The notes: generated from the letters alone by a model not told the origin. 30,822 bases of DNA from JANXZO01 sp964355115 (GCA_964355115.1 CAYHCQ010000017.1:1-30822); one strand, 5' to 3'; positions 15,071 to 23,250 are shown, numbered from the stretch's first letter. Translations and numbers: made by a program.

Positions 15071-16090
15071 TTACTGAATTATAAGCTTTTTTACCGCCAG
15101 CTGATTATCGCTGAAGCGCAATCTGACAAAATAAACTCCCGGTTTCAGATTGCTGGTGGAAACTTTAATTTCCATAGAGTTGCCGGCATATTCATGAGAA
15201 TAAACCATATCCCCAAGGATCGAAATAACCTCCAGGGCACCGATCGGGAAGGCCGTTTGAACAGTAAACTGTCCATTGGTAACCGGGTTTGGAAGGATTA
15301 CAACACTCCGCGTTCCCGTGACCGGATGGATACCGGCGGATGATTTACAGTCGCACCAGTGGGCTCCCAGACTGTCGAAGGTGTTGGCTGGCAATGAATC
15401 GTACTCAAGCAAGGCAAAAAAGCTGTTGGGAACTCCGCCTGTCTGTGTCGTGCCGTAGGTGAGCATGGTAGCCATATCAACTCCGTGCTTTATGGTATGT
15501 TTTCTGACAAGGGTTTTACTTTTTGTGAGGTATTTGCCGGTCCCCAGGATATAAGGCTTGGTATCGGTCCAGGCACCCGAGGGTGAATAAGTCCCGGACC
15601 AGTTCTGTGGCCTGACACCGATTTCTCCAAAAATATCAATGTGCTTCCACAATCCATCGTTCTGTTTCTTCTGCAGTGAAACTGCATCATCGCCATTCCA
15701 GAAAACACAGTTACCGCCCGGTGTTGTTCCGCCGTAATCGTAAGGCGCAAGCCAGTCGGCCTTGGCACGAAGGCCGGCCCAAACCATGGTATCCTGTCCG
15801 GGTTTCGTGGTATCCTGGATGATAACCCAGGCAGTGTAAGGAGCGATTGTGCCGGTAAGCGGGAGATTGTAGAGCATGTCCTGGTCGGATGTTGTACTGC
15901 CGTTTGAAAAGCGGATCAGCCTGTAATTTCCGTCAAGAACTATGGGCGTTCCGGTGGGATTGTAAAGCTCAACAGACTTGTTATTGTTCCAGCCTTCAAC
16001 ATATTCCGACATAAAAAGATCGGCACAATCCTGGGCTTTCAGGGAGGTCAGGGCGATCAGGGAAAATAATAAAAGTATAAGTTTCTTCAT
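15071..16090 (-). CDS. Secreted lamin-tail-domain-like protein with T9SS sorting domain
   Basis: This 339-residue protein has a signal peptide (MKKLILLLFSLIALTSLKAQ) and a domain starting DLFMSEYVEGWNNNKSVELYNPT (about 24-160). This fits the lamin-tail domain (LTD) signature seen in bacterial secreted nucleases and surface proteins (sEYvEGssnNKaiElyN). WNGDDAVSLQKK and the later HIDIFGEIG are also typical of LTDs. About 60 residues of linker follow, with one CDC motif, then a type A T9SS tail beginning VVILPNPVTNGQF (about 262-339). No catalytic domain is visible, so it may act as a binding or scaffold protein. It is first in a same-strand cluster with the TonB receptor and PLD-like protein. 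A near-consensus box (TAATTTTA, 16130-16137) is the only promoter-like sequence upstream. Confidence 0.82.
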   Translation of the reverse strand: MKKLILLLFSLIALTSLKAQDCADLFMSEYVEGWNNNKSVELYNPTGTPIVLDGNYRLIRFSNGSTTSDQDMLYNLPLTGTIAPYTAWVIIQDTTKPGQDTMVWAGLRAKADWLAPYDYGGTTPGGNCVFWNGDDAVSLQKKQNDGLWKHIDIFGEIGVRPQNWSGTYSPSGAWTDTKPYILGTGKYLTKSKTLVRKHTIKHGVDMATMLTYGTTQTGGVPNSFFALLEYDSLPANTFDSLGAHWCDCKSSAGIHPVTGTRSVVILPNPVTNGQFTVQTAFPIGALEVISILGDMVYSHEYAGNSMEIKVSTSNLKPGVYFVRLRFSDNQLAVKKLIIQ

Positions 16091-16170
16091 ATATGAGGTA
16101 TTAAAAGGTTTCCATGGTTTATTAAGCCGTAAAATTACGAAAAAGCCAGGCAGGTAATATTAATTCAAGG

Positions 16171-19100
16171 TTAAATGTTGGTAACTTTTAACAGCGGAAG
16201 AAGCCGCTCAGTTGCCTCCGCAATATCGGTCACCTCGCGGAAGAGTAGAAACAGTTTCTTTTTCTCCTCTTTCATCACACAGGCTGATGGATTTTCCTTC
16301 ACGAAATCAAGGATTGCAGTGAATTGCGGCGATTGAAAGTAGGCCGATTCAGGGTTTCCGATAAAGTAGGTCGTGAGCCTGCTATTGCGCAGTACAAGCT
16401 TTTCAAATCCGGTCTTTTTCGCCAGCCATCGCAGCCTGATGGTCTCTATGAGTGATAACGTCTGCAAAGGCAGGGGGCCGAAACGGTCGACCATGCGCTC
16501 AACAAACTTCACAAGGTTTGTCTCCTGGTCGATGGAATCGAGCTCCTTGTAGAGGTTAAGCCGTTCGGTAATATTGGTGATGTAATAATCCGGAATGAGG
16601 ATCTCAAGGTCGGTTTCGATCACGCAATCTCGCGCGAACTCCGCGGGGGCCTCATTCGGGAGAAGATCCTTGAAGTCAGACTCCTTCAGCTCGAGCAGGG
16701 CTTCATCTAGGATTTTCTGGTACATCTCATACCCGATCTCGGAGATGAAGCCGCTCTGCTCTGCGCCCAGGATGTTGCCGGCTCCCCGGATGTCGAGGTC
16801 GCGCATGGCGATGTTAAAACCGCTTCCGAGTTCGGCAAACTCCTCGATGGCCCGCAGCCGTTTGCGTGCTTCGTCGGTGAGCACCGACATGGGCGGCGCC
16901 AGCAGGTAACAGAAGGCCTTCTTGTTCGAGCGCCCAACCCTGCCCCGCATCTGGTGCAGGTCGCTCAGTCCGTAGTGGTGCGCCTCGTTGATGATGATGG
17001 TGTTCACATTGGGGATATCAAGCCCCGATTCGATGATGGTGGTAGCTACCAGCACATCGTACTCTCCTTCGATAAAATCAACCATGATCTTCTCGAGCTT
17101 CGCGCCGTCCATCTGTCCGTGAGCCACAGCCACCCGGGTACGGGGAACCGTTCGCTGTATCATCCCGGCAAGTTCCATGATATTCTGGATGCGCGTAGTC
17201 ACAAAAAAGACCTGTCCGCCGCGTGATATTTCGTAGATAATCGCTTCGCGGATAATGTCCTCGGTAAATGGATGGATCTCCGTCTGCACCGGATAGCGGT
17301 TGGGTGGCGGGGTGTTGATGATCGAGAGATCGCGCGCCCCCATAAGAGAAAACTGCAGCGTGCGGGGAATGGGAGTTGCCGTGAGCGTAAGTGTGTCGAC
17401 ATTCACCCGCATCTGCTTCATCTTCTCCTTTGCGGCTACTCCGAATTTTTGCTCCTCGTCAACGATCAGCAGACCAAGGTCCTTGAAAACGATGTCTTTA
17501 CTCAGCAACCGGTGGGTGCCGATTATGATGTCTATTTTCCCGGCTTCGAGATCGGCAAGAACCTCCTTCTGCGCTTTCGCCGATTTAAACCGGTTGATGT
17601 AATCGACCCTGCAGGGGAAGGCCTTCAGCCTGTCGCGGAATGTTTTGAAATGCTGGAGGGCGAGTATGGTTGTAGGGACAAGTATGGCAGCCTGCTTGCT
17701 GTCGCATACGGCTTTAAATGCAGCCCTGATCGCGATCTCGGTCTTACCAAAACCCACATCTCCGCAAATCAGGCGATCCATAGGGAAACTCTCTTCAAGA
17801 TCCTTCTTTACATCGGCTGTCGATTTGATCTGATCGGGTGTATCCTCGTATATGAAGGAGGCCTCCAGCTCTGTTTGCAGGTAGTTGTCGGGGGCAAAGG
17901 CAAAACCGGTTGTGGCGCGGCGTTCTGCATAGAGTTTGATGAGGTCTTTGGCAATGTCCTTGACCCGGCTCTTGGTTTTGTTTTTAAGCTTGTTCCACAC
18001 ATCCGAACCGAGCCGGTTCAGTGTAGGCGCCGTACCCTCCTTTCCGATAAACTTTGAAATGCGGTGAAGTGAGTGGATGCTTACATACAGAAGGTCGTCG
18101 TTTTTGTATATCAGCCGGATGGCCTCCTGCTCTTTCCCGTTGTTGCTGATCTTCTCGAGGCCGTCGAACCTCCCGACGCCGTGATCGATATGGGTCACAA
18201 AATCACCGGGTTTCAGGTCGTAAAGATCCTTTAAAGTGAGTGCCTCCTTGCCGGCGTATCCGTCGCGCAGCTGAAAGCGGTGGTACCGTTCAAAGATCTG
18301 GTGGTCGGTATAGCACGCGATCTTCAGGTCTTTGTCGACGAAACCTTCGTGGAGGGAGAAGTTCAGGGTAACCAGGAGGGCGTGATCCGTGACGCGTGAC
18401 GCAGAATGGGTGACGCGTGACGCGTGACGCGTGACGTTGGATTCTGGCTTGCTTTGGATTTCGTCGAAGATAGAATGCAACCTTTCGGCCTGCTTGGGGT
18501 TGTCGGCAAGCAGGTAGTTGGCGTAGCCGTTTTCGAGGTTCCGGTGAAGGTCTTCGATAAGGAGGTCGAAATTCTTATTGAAGGAGGGCTGCGGACTCTG
18601 GTTGAAAAGGAATGGCTGGCCGGTCTTAAAATAAAACTGTCTGCCAAATTCCAGCGTGGAAAAATCAAGCAGCGACTTCAGAAATTCGCTACCGGAAAGG
18701 AGCAGGTCGCTTGCCGGTTGTTTGTCCATAACGTCGGCCATAAAACCGGCCTCGTCGAGCCACACCATCGCTTTTTCGGGCAGGAAGGAGAAGATGGGTT
18801 CCCAGGCGATCTTTTTTTCTGAATTCACCCGCACATCGGGCACGATGGTGACTTCGGCCTTTTTTTCTACCGACAGCTGGGTTGCGGGATCGAATGTGCG
18901 GATGGAGGCGACCTTATCGCCGGAGAATTCAATGCGGTAAGGATGATCGCTGCTGAAGGAGTAGATGTCGATCAGTCCGCCTCGCAGTGAAAACTGTCCG
19001 GGTTCCACCACAAAATCTGCACGTTCGAATTCGTATTCAATCAGCAGGTCAAGGATGAACTCCATGTTTACCTGTTCGCCGGAAAGGAGCTTCAGCGTAT

Positions 19101-19578
19101 TCTTTTCGAGGTATTTCCGGTTGACCACCTTTTCAGAGACAGCTTCGGGATAACTCACGATGATGAATTTGCGTGCCCTGCTGCTGAGCCGGCTCAGTAC
19201 CTCGGTGCGCGACAGGAGTCCTTGGTTGTCTTTGATGCCCGAACCAAACCCGCGTTTAAATGAAGAGGGAAAGAAGAGTACCCGTTTTTTATCGGCAGGG
19301 ACCTCCTCCTCACCAAGGATATGCTCAAGGTCGTTATAAAAATAGGCCGCACTCTCCTGGTCGTTCAGGATGATACATTGTACTGTTGAAGCGGAATTGT
19401 AAACTGATGCCGCAATAAATGCACGGGCCGATCCGATGAGGCCTTTGAGGTGAAGACGGAAGCGGGGCATATCCATCTCCGGCGGCCCGGAATGGCCCGA
19501 TGCCGGTGAAAATAACTTCCGTATCTCCTCCAGCCGGGGGTGATTTGAATAAGCCGATAAAAGTTCAGGGTGGGTCAG
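16171..19578 (-). CDS. mfd: Transcription-repair coupling factor Mfd (start uncertain; probable non-canonical CTG)
   Basis: This DNA translocase displaces RNA polymerase stalled at lesions and recruits UvrA. Using the CTG at 19578 gives 1135 residues, close to the 1148 of E. coli. Seen in order: UvrB-like module (about 35-340); an odd inserted repeat region (about 381-399); RNA-polymerase interaction domain (GDFVTHIDHGVGRFDGLEKI, about 450-470); helicase motor with Walker A GDVGFGKTE (606-614), DEEQ box (707-710), TATPIPRTLQ and QMRGRVGRSNKKAFCYLL; and the C-terminal D7 domain (about 1000-1135). The first ATG in frame is 19476, but the 34 codons before it read ELLSAYSNHPRLEEIRKLF and similar, which looks like the authentic family N-terminus. 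No ATG, GTG or TTG exists in that stretch. It lies 13 nt downstream of fbp and is probably cotranscribed with it. Confidence 0.93.
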   Translation of the reverse strand: MTHPELLSAYSNHPRLEEIRKLFSPASGHSGPPEMDMPRFRLHLKGLIGSARAFIAASVYNSASTVQCIILNDQESAAYFYNDLEHILGEEEVPADKKRVLFFPSSFKRGFGSGIKDNQGLLSRTEVLSRLSSRARKFIIVSYPEAVSEKVVNRKYLEKNTLKLLSGEQVNMEFILDLLIEYEFERADFVVEPGQFSLRGGLIDIYSFSSDHPYRIEFSGDKVASIRTFDPATQLSVEKKAEVTIVPDVRVNSEKKIAWEPIFSFLPEKAMVWLDEAGFMADVMDKQPASDLLLSGSEFLKSLLDFSTLEFGRQFYFKTGQPFLFNQSPQPSFNKNFDLLIEDLHRNLENGYANYLLADNPKQAERLHSIFDEIQSKPESNVTRHASRVTHSASRVTDHALLVTLNFSLHEGFVDKDLKIACYTDHQIFERYHRFQLRDGYAGKEALTLKDLYDLKPGDFVTHIDHGVGRFDGLEKISNNGKEQEAIRLIYKNDDLLYVSIHSLHRISKFIGKEGTAPTLNRLGSDVWNKLKNKTKSRVKDIAKDLIKLYAERRATTGFAFAPDNYLQTELEASFIYEDTPDQIKSTADVKKDLEESFPMDRLICGDVGFGKTEIAIRAAFKAVCDSKQAAILVPTTILALQHFKTFRDRLKAFPCRVDYINRFKSAKAQKEVLADLEAGKIDIIIGTHRLLSKDIVFKDLGLLIVDEEQKFGVAAKEKMKQMRVNVDTLTLTATPIPRTLQFSLMGARDLSIINTPPPNRYPVQTEIHPFTEDIIREAIIYEISRGGQVFFVTTRIQNIMELAGMIQRTVPRTRVAVAHGQMDGAKLEKIMVDFIEGEYDVLVATTIIESGLDIPNVNTIIINEAHHYGLSDLHQMRGRVGRSNKKAFCYLLAPPMSVLTDEARKRLRAIEEFAELGSGFNIAMRDLDIRGAGNILGAEQSGFISEIGYEMYQKILDEALLELKESDFKDLLPNEAPAEFARDCVIETDLEILIPDYYITNITERLNLYKELDSIDQETNLVKFVERMVDRFGPLPLQTLSLIETIRLRWLAKKTGFEKLVLRNSRLTTYFIGNPESAYFQSPQFTAILDFVKENPSACVMKEEKKKLFLLFREVTDIAEATERLLPLLKVTNI
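18382..18437 (-). repeat. Heptanucleotide GTGACGC tandem array inside mfd
   Basis: Eight consecutive 7-nt units in perfect register: GTGATCC, GTGACGC, GTGACGC, AGAATGG, then GTGACGC three times and GTGACGT. Read on the coding (reverse) strand they encode a VTRHASRVTHSASRVTDH-type stretch. The 56-nt array stays open in the mfd frame. It occupies a linker between the UvrB-like module and the polymerase-interaction domain, where Mfd homologues have unrelated, shorter sequence. Confidence 0.9.
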
Positions 19579-19591
19579 GGAGGCAATCCGG

Positions 19592-20611
19592 TTAATCGAT
19601 CCTGAAATCCGGAGAAAATTCCTGCATCAGTGCCTCAGCTTTTTCTACCATGTAGGAAGGTCCTGCGAAAAGAGGCGCCCGTTCGTGCAGCTCTTTGGGC
19701 TGAATATCGAGCATCCTGCGGAAACCGTCGGAGGCTTTGCCACCGGCCTGCTCGGCAATAAAAGCAACCGGATTGCACTCATAAAGCAAACGCAACTTGC
19801 CATGTTTGGTTTTTGTGGTTCCGGGATAGATAAAGATGCCCCCGCGTATCAGGTTGCGGTGAATATCGGCCACCATCGAGCCGATGTACCGGGTTGAATA
19901 GGGCCGATGGGTGCCCTTGTCGTCCTCCTGGCAATATTGAATATATCGCTTCACCCCTTCCGGAAAATAGATGTAATTGGCCTCGTTGATGGAGTAGATG
20001 TTCCCAAATTCGGGATATTTCATGTTCGGATGGCTGAGGATGAAGAGTCCGACCGAGGGATCGAGCGTAAACCCGTTAACCCCATAGCCGGTTGTATAAA
20101 CAAGTACTGTGGAAGAGCCATACAGCACATACCCTGCTGCAACGAGATTGCGTCCGGGCTGGAGGAAATCCTCTATTGTCGCGATGCCGCGCACAGTACG
20201 CCGGCGGTAGATCGAGAAAATAGTTCCGATGGAGACATTGGATTCTATGTTCGATGAGCCGTCGAGCGGATCGATCGCAACTACATATTTTCCGTTTTTC
20301 GATATTTCGCTGTCGAGGATGATGATCTCATCGTTCTCCTCCGAGCCGATGGCACAGCACTGACCTCCCGATTTCAAGGCAGCAATAAACTGATCGTTGG
20401 CGTAAACATCCAGTTTTTTCTGTTCTTCACCCTGTACGTTCACCTCTCCTGCATAGCCCATGACCTCGCCAAGTCCTGCGCGGTTTACCTCGCGGTTGAC
20501 GAACTTGGCTGCGATGCCGATGTCGTTGAGCAAACGCGAAAGTTCGCCGGAAGCCTGGGGATATTCTGACTGTTTCTCGATGATGAACTCGGTAAGGGTT
20601 TTAAATTTCAT
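19592..20611 (-). CDS. fbp: Fructose-1,6-bisphosphatase class I
   Basis: This 339-residue gluconeogenic enzyme hydrolyses fructose-1,6-bisphosphate to fructose-6-phosphate. Metal-binding motifs are intact: SEENDE (about 97-102), AIDPLDGSSNIESNVSIGTIFSIY (about 117-140) and the C-terminal ECNPVAFIAEQAGGKASDG, which holds the catalytic-site glutamate and the lithium-sensitive phosphatase fold. I chose the ATG at 20611 (MKFKTLTEFI). The frame stays open upstream to 20755, but those 48 residues would overlap the divergent aspartate kinase gene and do not look like FBPase. Upstream TACTTTTG (20632-20639) is a -7-like box. It is followed 13 nt later by the probable start of mfd. A PPi-type phosphofructokinase lies 1.4 kb away. 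Confidence 0.95.
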   Translation of the reverse strand: MKFKTLTEFIIEKQSEYPQASGELSRLLNDIGIAAKFVNREVNRAGLGEVMGYAGEVNVQGEEQKKLDVYANDQFIAALKSGGQCCAIGSEENDEIIILDSEISKNGKYVVAIDPLDGSSNIESNVSIGTIFSIYRRRTVRGIATIEDFLQPGRNLVAAGYVLYGSSTVLVYTTGYGVNGFTLDPSVGLFILSHPNMKYPEFGNIYSINEANYIYFPEGVKRYIQYCQEDDKGTHRPYSTRYIGSMVADIHRNLIRGGIFIYPGTTKTKHGKLRLLYECNPVAFIAEQAGGKASDGFRRMLDIQPKELHERAPLFAGPSYMVEKAEALMQEFSPDFRID

Positions 20612-20631
20612 GGCTGGATTTTTTGGAAATG

Positions 20632-20639
20632 CAAAAGTA
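20632..20639 (-). promoter_or_regulatory. -7-like promoter box for fbp-mfd
   Basis: TACTTTTG on the reverse strand is an exact TAnnTTTG match 20 nt upstream of the fbp ATG. No good TTTG occurs 19-21 nt upstream; the nearest is 26 nt away. It lies within the 51-nt divergent region shared with aspartate kinase. Confidence 0.4.
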
Positions 20640-20650
20640 CGAAAAATCTC

Positions 20651-20658
20651 TACCTTTG
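20651..20658 (+). promoter_or_regulatory. -7-like promoter box for aspartate kinase, adjacent to the start codon
   Basis: TACCTTTG fits TAnnTTTG exactly and ends only 4 nt before the ATG at 20663, implying a leaderless or nearly leaderless transcript. A TTTG at 20622-20625 is 25 nt upstream, longer than the usual -33 spacing. Confidence 0.4.
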
Positions 20659-20662
20659 TCTC

Positions 20663-21961
20663 ATGCAAATCAGGGTTTTCAAATTTGGGGGGACTTCGGT
20701 AAACAGTGCTGCGGGCATCCGGAATGTTGCTGCAATCCTGAGGAAACAGCCGCAATCGCAGCTAATGCTGGTTGTTTCGGCAATGGGAAAGACGACCAAC
20801 GACCTCGAACAGGTTCTCAGCCACTACATGGCCAACGATCCGGTTGCCATGATCGATTCGTTTCAGAAGGTGCAGGATTACCATTTCCGCATACTGGGTG
20901 AATTGTTCCCCGACCACAGTCATTTTGTTTACAGCGTAGTTGATTCGCTGTTCAACCAACTCCGGGGTTATCTGCGAAAAGGACATCTCTATACCGATTC
21001 CCGGCCCGGCTATGATTTTGAATATGACCAGATTGTAAGTTACGGGGAGCTTTTCTCTGCAGAGATTCTTCAGTATTTCCTGGCGGAGAGTGCACTCAAT
21101 TGCAGGCTCTTCGATGCCCGGGAACTTATTCACACCGACAGCACTTACCGCGATGCGCGGGTTGACTGGCAAAAGACTTCGGAAGCTGTGAGAAAAAAGA
21201 TCACCCCATTCTTCACCCGTGAGAAGGGGAAGAGCCCGGTGGCGCTTACCCAGGGTTTTATTGCCGGCGACCCGGATAAAAACACCACCACTCTGGGGCG
21301 CGAAGGTTCCGATTTTTCGGCTGCCATCTTCGCCTATTGCCTGAAAACCTCTGAACTCACCATCTGGAAAGACGTTCCGGGTGTATTCAATGCCGATCCC
21401 AAATGGTTCGGAAACCCGAAAAAACTCAACACCCTGTCATATCGCGAAGCCATCGAGCTGGCTTATTACGGGGCAAGCATCATTCATCCGAAGACCATCA
21501 AGCCGCTCGAAAATGCAAACATTACACTGCATGTAAAGAGTTTTTACAATCCCTCACTGAGTGGCACCACGATAAAGCATATCGAAGCCTGGAAAATATC
21601 CTTTCCGATCTTCATTCGGAAACAGAACCAGGTTCTTATCTCCCTGTCGCCCAGGGATTTTTCATTTATCATAGAGGAAAATCTCAGCCAGATATTCGAA
21701 ACAATGGCAAGGCACCAGGTGAAGGTGAACCTGATGCAGAACTCTGCCATCAGTTTCTCGGTTTGTGTTGACAACGACCCGATGAAACTGCCGGCATTGC
21801 TGGAAATTCTGAAGAAGGCTTATGAGATAAGGTACAATGAAGGGGTTGAACTGTATACCATCCGTCATTACAACCCTGCGGCCATTAAAAAGATCACAGC
21901 CGGGCGTGAGGTACTCATGGAACAGAAGAGCCGGAATACCCTTCAGCTCATTGTCAGGTAA
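20663..21961 (+). CDS. Aspartate kinase (monofunctional)
   Basis: This 432-residue enzyme phosphorylates aspartate, the first step towards lysine, threonine, methionine and diaminopimelate. The N-terminal kinase domain shows KFGGTSV (7-13), VVSAMGKTTN (near 37-46), TQGFIAGDPDKNTTTLGREGSDFSAA (near 195-220) and WKDVPGVFNADPK (near 235-247). A C-terminal ACT-like regulatory region (about 300-432) follows. It has the length of a single-function kinase, with no homoserine dehydrogenase domain. Which of the lysC-, thrA- or metL-type paralogues this is cannot be decided, so no symbol is given. It is divergent from fbp, and its stop abuts the stop of the convergent pfk gene with no gap. Confidence 0.92.
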   Translation: MQIRVFKFGGTSVNSAAGIRNVAAILRKQPQSQLMLVVSAMGKTTNDLEQVLSHYMANDPVAMIDSFQKVQDYHFRILGELFPDHSHFVYSVVDSLFNQLRGYLRKGHLYTDSRPGYDFEYDQIVSYGELFSAEILQYFLAESALNCRLFDARELIHTDSTYRDARVDWQKTSEAVRKKITPFFTREKGKSPVALTQGFIAGDPDKNTTTLGREGSDFSAAIFAYCLKTSELTIWKDVPGVFNADPKWFGNPKKLNTLSYREAIELAYYGASIIHPKTIKPLENANITLHVKSFYNPSLSGTTIKHIEAWKISFPIFIRKQNQVLISLSPRDFSFIIEENLSQIFETMARHQVKVNLMQNSAISFSVCVDNDPMKLPALLEILKKAYEIRYNEGVELYTIRHYNPAAIKKITAGREVLMEQKSRNTLQLIVR

Positions 21962-23197
21962 CTATTCGGGCAGCACTATCGGGAAGTCGTATCTGAACTC
22001 CTCAGATACCGGCTTTTCAAGAATATTTGTCAGGAAATCGACATATGCATCGGTAAACCTGAATTTATTGATGTCGTAGTAGTCCTCCGAAAGCGGTTTG
22101 TTTCCCACGGCACCCATATCGATCGACGATGTGTTGAACTCTTCCAGCTCAACATGAGGAACGATCCTGTTGATTACAGGCATGTGTCCGTAGTCTTCAC
22201 GAAGCAGCAGGTCGACAACCTTATCGGCGAGGGTTGAAGTGAGCCGGCGGTCGTAATGGCGGCAATGGCCCGAACGTGCATAGTAACCGGTGATCTGGGC
22301 GCGGGCTTCGATGCCCAGTTTGGCCGAGATCTCCGAGGCAACAACTCCACTCACACCGCCGAAACGAGGATGGCCGTATTCATCTACTTCGGATGATGCG
22401 TAAACTACATCAACCTTACCGCTCCGCTCATCGAACCAGCGGATCCCTTCAGAAACCGGGATGACAAGGCACTTTTTCTTAGAATTCATGTAGGCCTCCT
22501 TCACGGTTTCGAAGAAGACCTCCTTACGGGCCTGGGTAATTTCATATTCGGGAATCAGTCCCAGGGAACCGCCACCGAATATTGAGGTTCCGGTGAGCCA
22601 GCCGGCATCGCGGCCCATCACTTCCAGAACGATGATGCGTGAATGTGATTCGGCGGTGGTACGCAGGGCTGCCGTCATCTCCATGATGGCGATGCCTGCC
22701 GAAGGGAAGCCCGGACAAAGCACGGCTTCAATATCTTTTCCGTTGTAATGGTGAATGGTACGGGTGCGCAGGTCGTTGTCGATGGTTTTCGGGAAGCCGA
22801 TCACAGGGATGCCTTCTGTTTCAAAAAGTCGTTTTGCGGCTCCGTTGGTATCGTCGCCGCCGATGGTAACCAGCACATCGATCTTATAGCGCGCAAGGTT
22901 ACGCATCACCTGTGGTACACGGCTTTCAGGATTTTTTTTCGACGGAAAAGGGTTGGTGCGGCTCGAGCGAAGGGCAGTCCCTCCATAATAACCGTCGTAC
23001 GGCTGATGTGTAAGATCAACGATATTGCCGTCGCCAAGAAGACCTTTCCATCCCTGCAATACTCCGTAAACTTTAAAACCCAGCATGGAGGCGCGGTTGC
23101 GAACGGCTTCAATGCTGGAGTTGATGGCGGGAGTATCTCCTCCGCCCGAAAGTATGGCCAGGGTTTTTCCTTTGAAAATCTTGTTTTCGGTCTTCAT
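21962..23197 (-). CDS. 6-phosphofructokinase with PPi-type active-site residues
   Basis: This 411-residue group-III-like phosphofructokinase acts in glycolysis. The glycine-rich loop is SGGGDTPAIN (17-26). The two positions that separate ATP- from pyrophosphate-dependent enzymes read as PPi-type: GGDDTN (Asp115/Asp116 instead of GGDGS) and PKTIDND (Lys137 instead of PGTIDND). The catalytic Asp is Asp140. Other family motifs include MEMTAALRTTAESHSRIIVLEVMGRDAGW, split over about 195-225. The enzyme is therefore probably PPi-dependent and reversible, although annotation pipelines may call it ATP-dependent. The start is followed by the usual MKTENKIFKGKTLAIL N-terminus. It lies 65 nt downstream of the hydroxyacid dehydrogenase gene and has its own promoter. 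Confidence 0.93.
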   Translation of the reverse strand: MKTENKIFKGKTLAILSGGGDTPAINSSIEAVRNRASMLGFKVYGVLQGWKGLLGDGNIVDLTHQPYDGYYGGTALRSSRTNPFPSKKNPESRVPQVMRNLARYKIDVLVTIGGDDTNGAAKRLFETEGIPVIGFPKTIDNDLRTRTIHHYNGKDIEAVLCPGFPSAGIAIMEMTAALRTTAESHSRIIVLEVMGRDAGWLTGTSIFGGGSLGLIPEYEITQARKEVFFETVKEAYMNSKKKCLVIPVSEGIRWFDERSGKVDVVYASSEVDEYGHPRFGGVSGVVASEISAKLGIEARAQITGYYARSGHCRHYDRRLTSTLADKVVDLLLREDYGHMPVINRIVPHVELEEFNTSSIDMGAVGNKPLSEDYYDINKFRFTDAYVDFLTNILEKPVSEEFRYDFPIVLPE

Positions 23198-23219
23198 TTC
23201 AGTGCTGTTTTTGGGACTG

Positions 23220-23250
23220 CAAATTTAGATTTTTTTCTTCACCGGAACAA
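23220..23250 (-). promoter_or_regulatory. Bacteroidota promoter of pfk
   Basis: On the reverse strand TTG (23248-23250) is followed after 20 nt by TAAATTTG (23220-23227). Both element and spacing fit the Bacteroidota consensus. The ATG at 23197 lies 22 nt downstream. Confidence 0.6.

Noticed and set aside
17272..18057. 261-codon open frame on the forward strand inside mfd
   Set aside because: It is antisense to the helicase motor of mfd, whose coding signal is unmistakable.
18382..18437. GTGACGC array considered as a CRISPR or phage attachment site
   Set aside because: Units are 7 nt with no spacers, no cas genes nearby, and the array is within an open reading frame.
20612..20755. Upstream extension of fructose bisphosphatase to an ATG at 20755
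   Set aside because: The extra 48 residues overlap the divergent aspartate kinase start and do not look like FBPase; ATG 20611 gives the normal family N-terminus.
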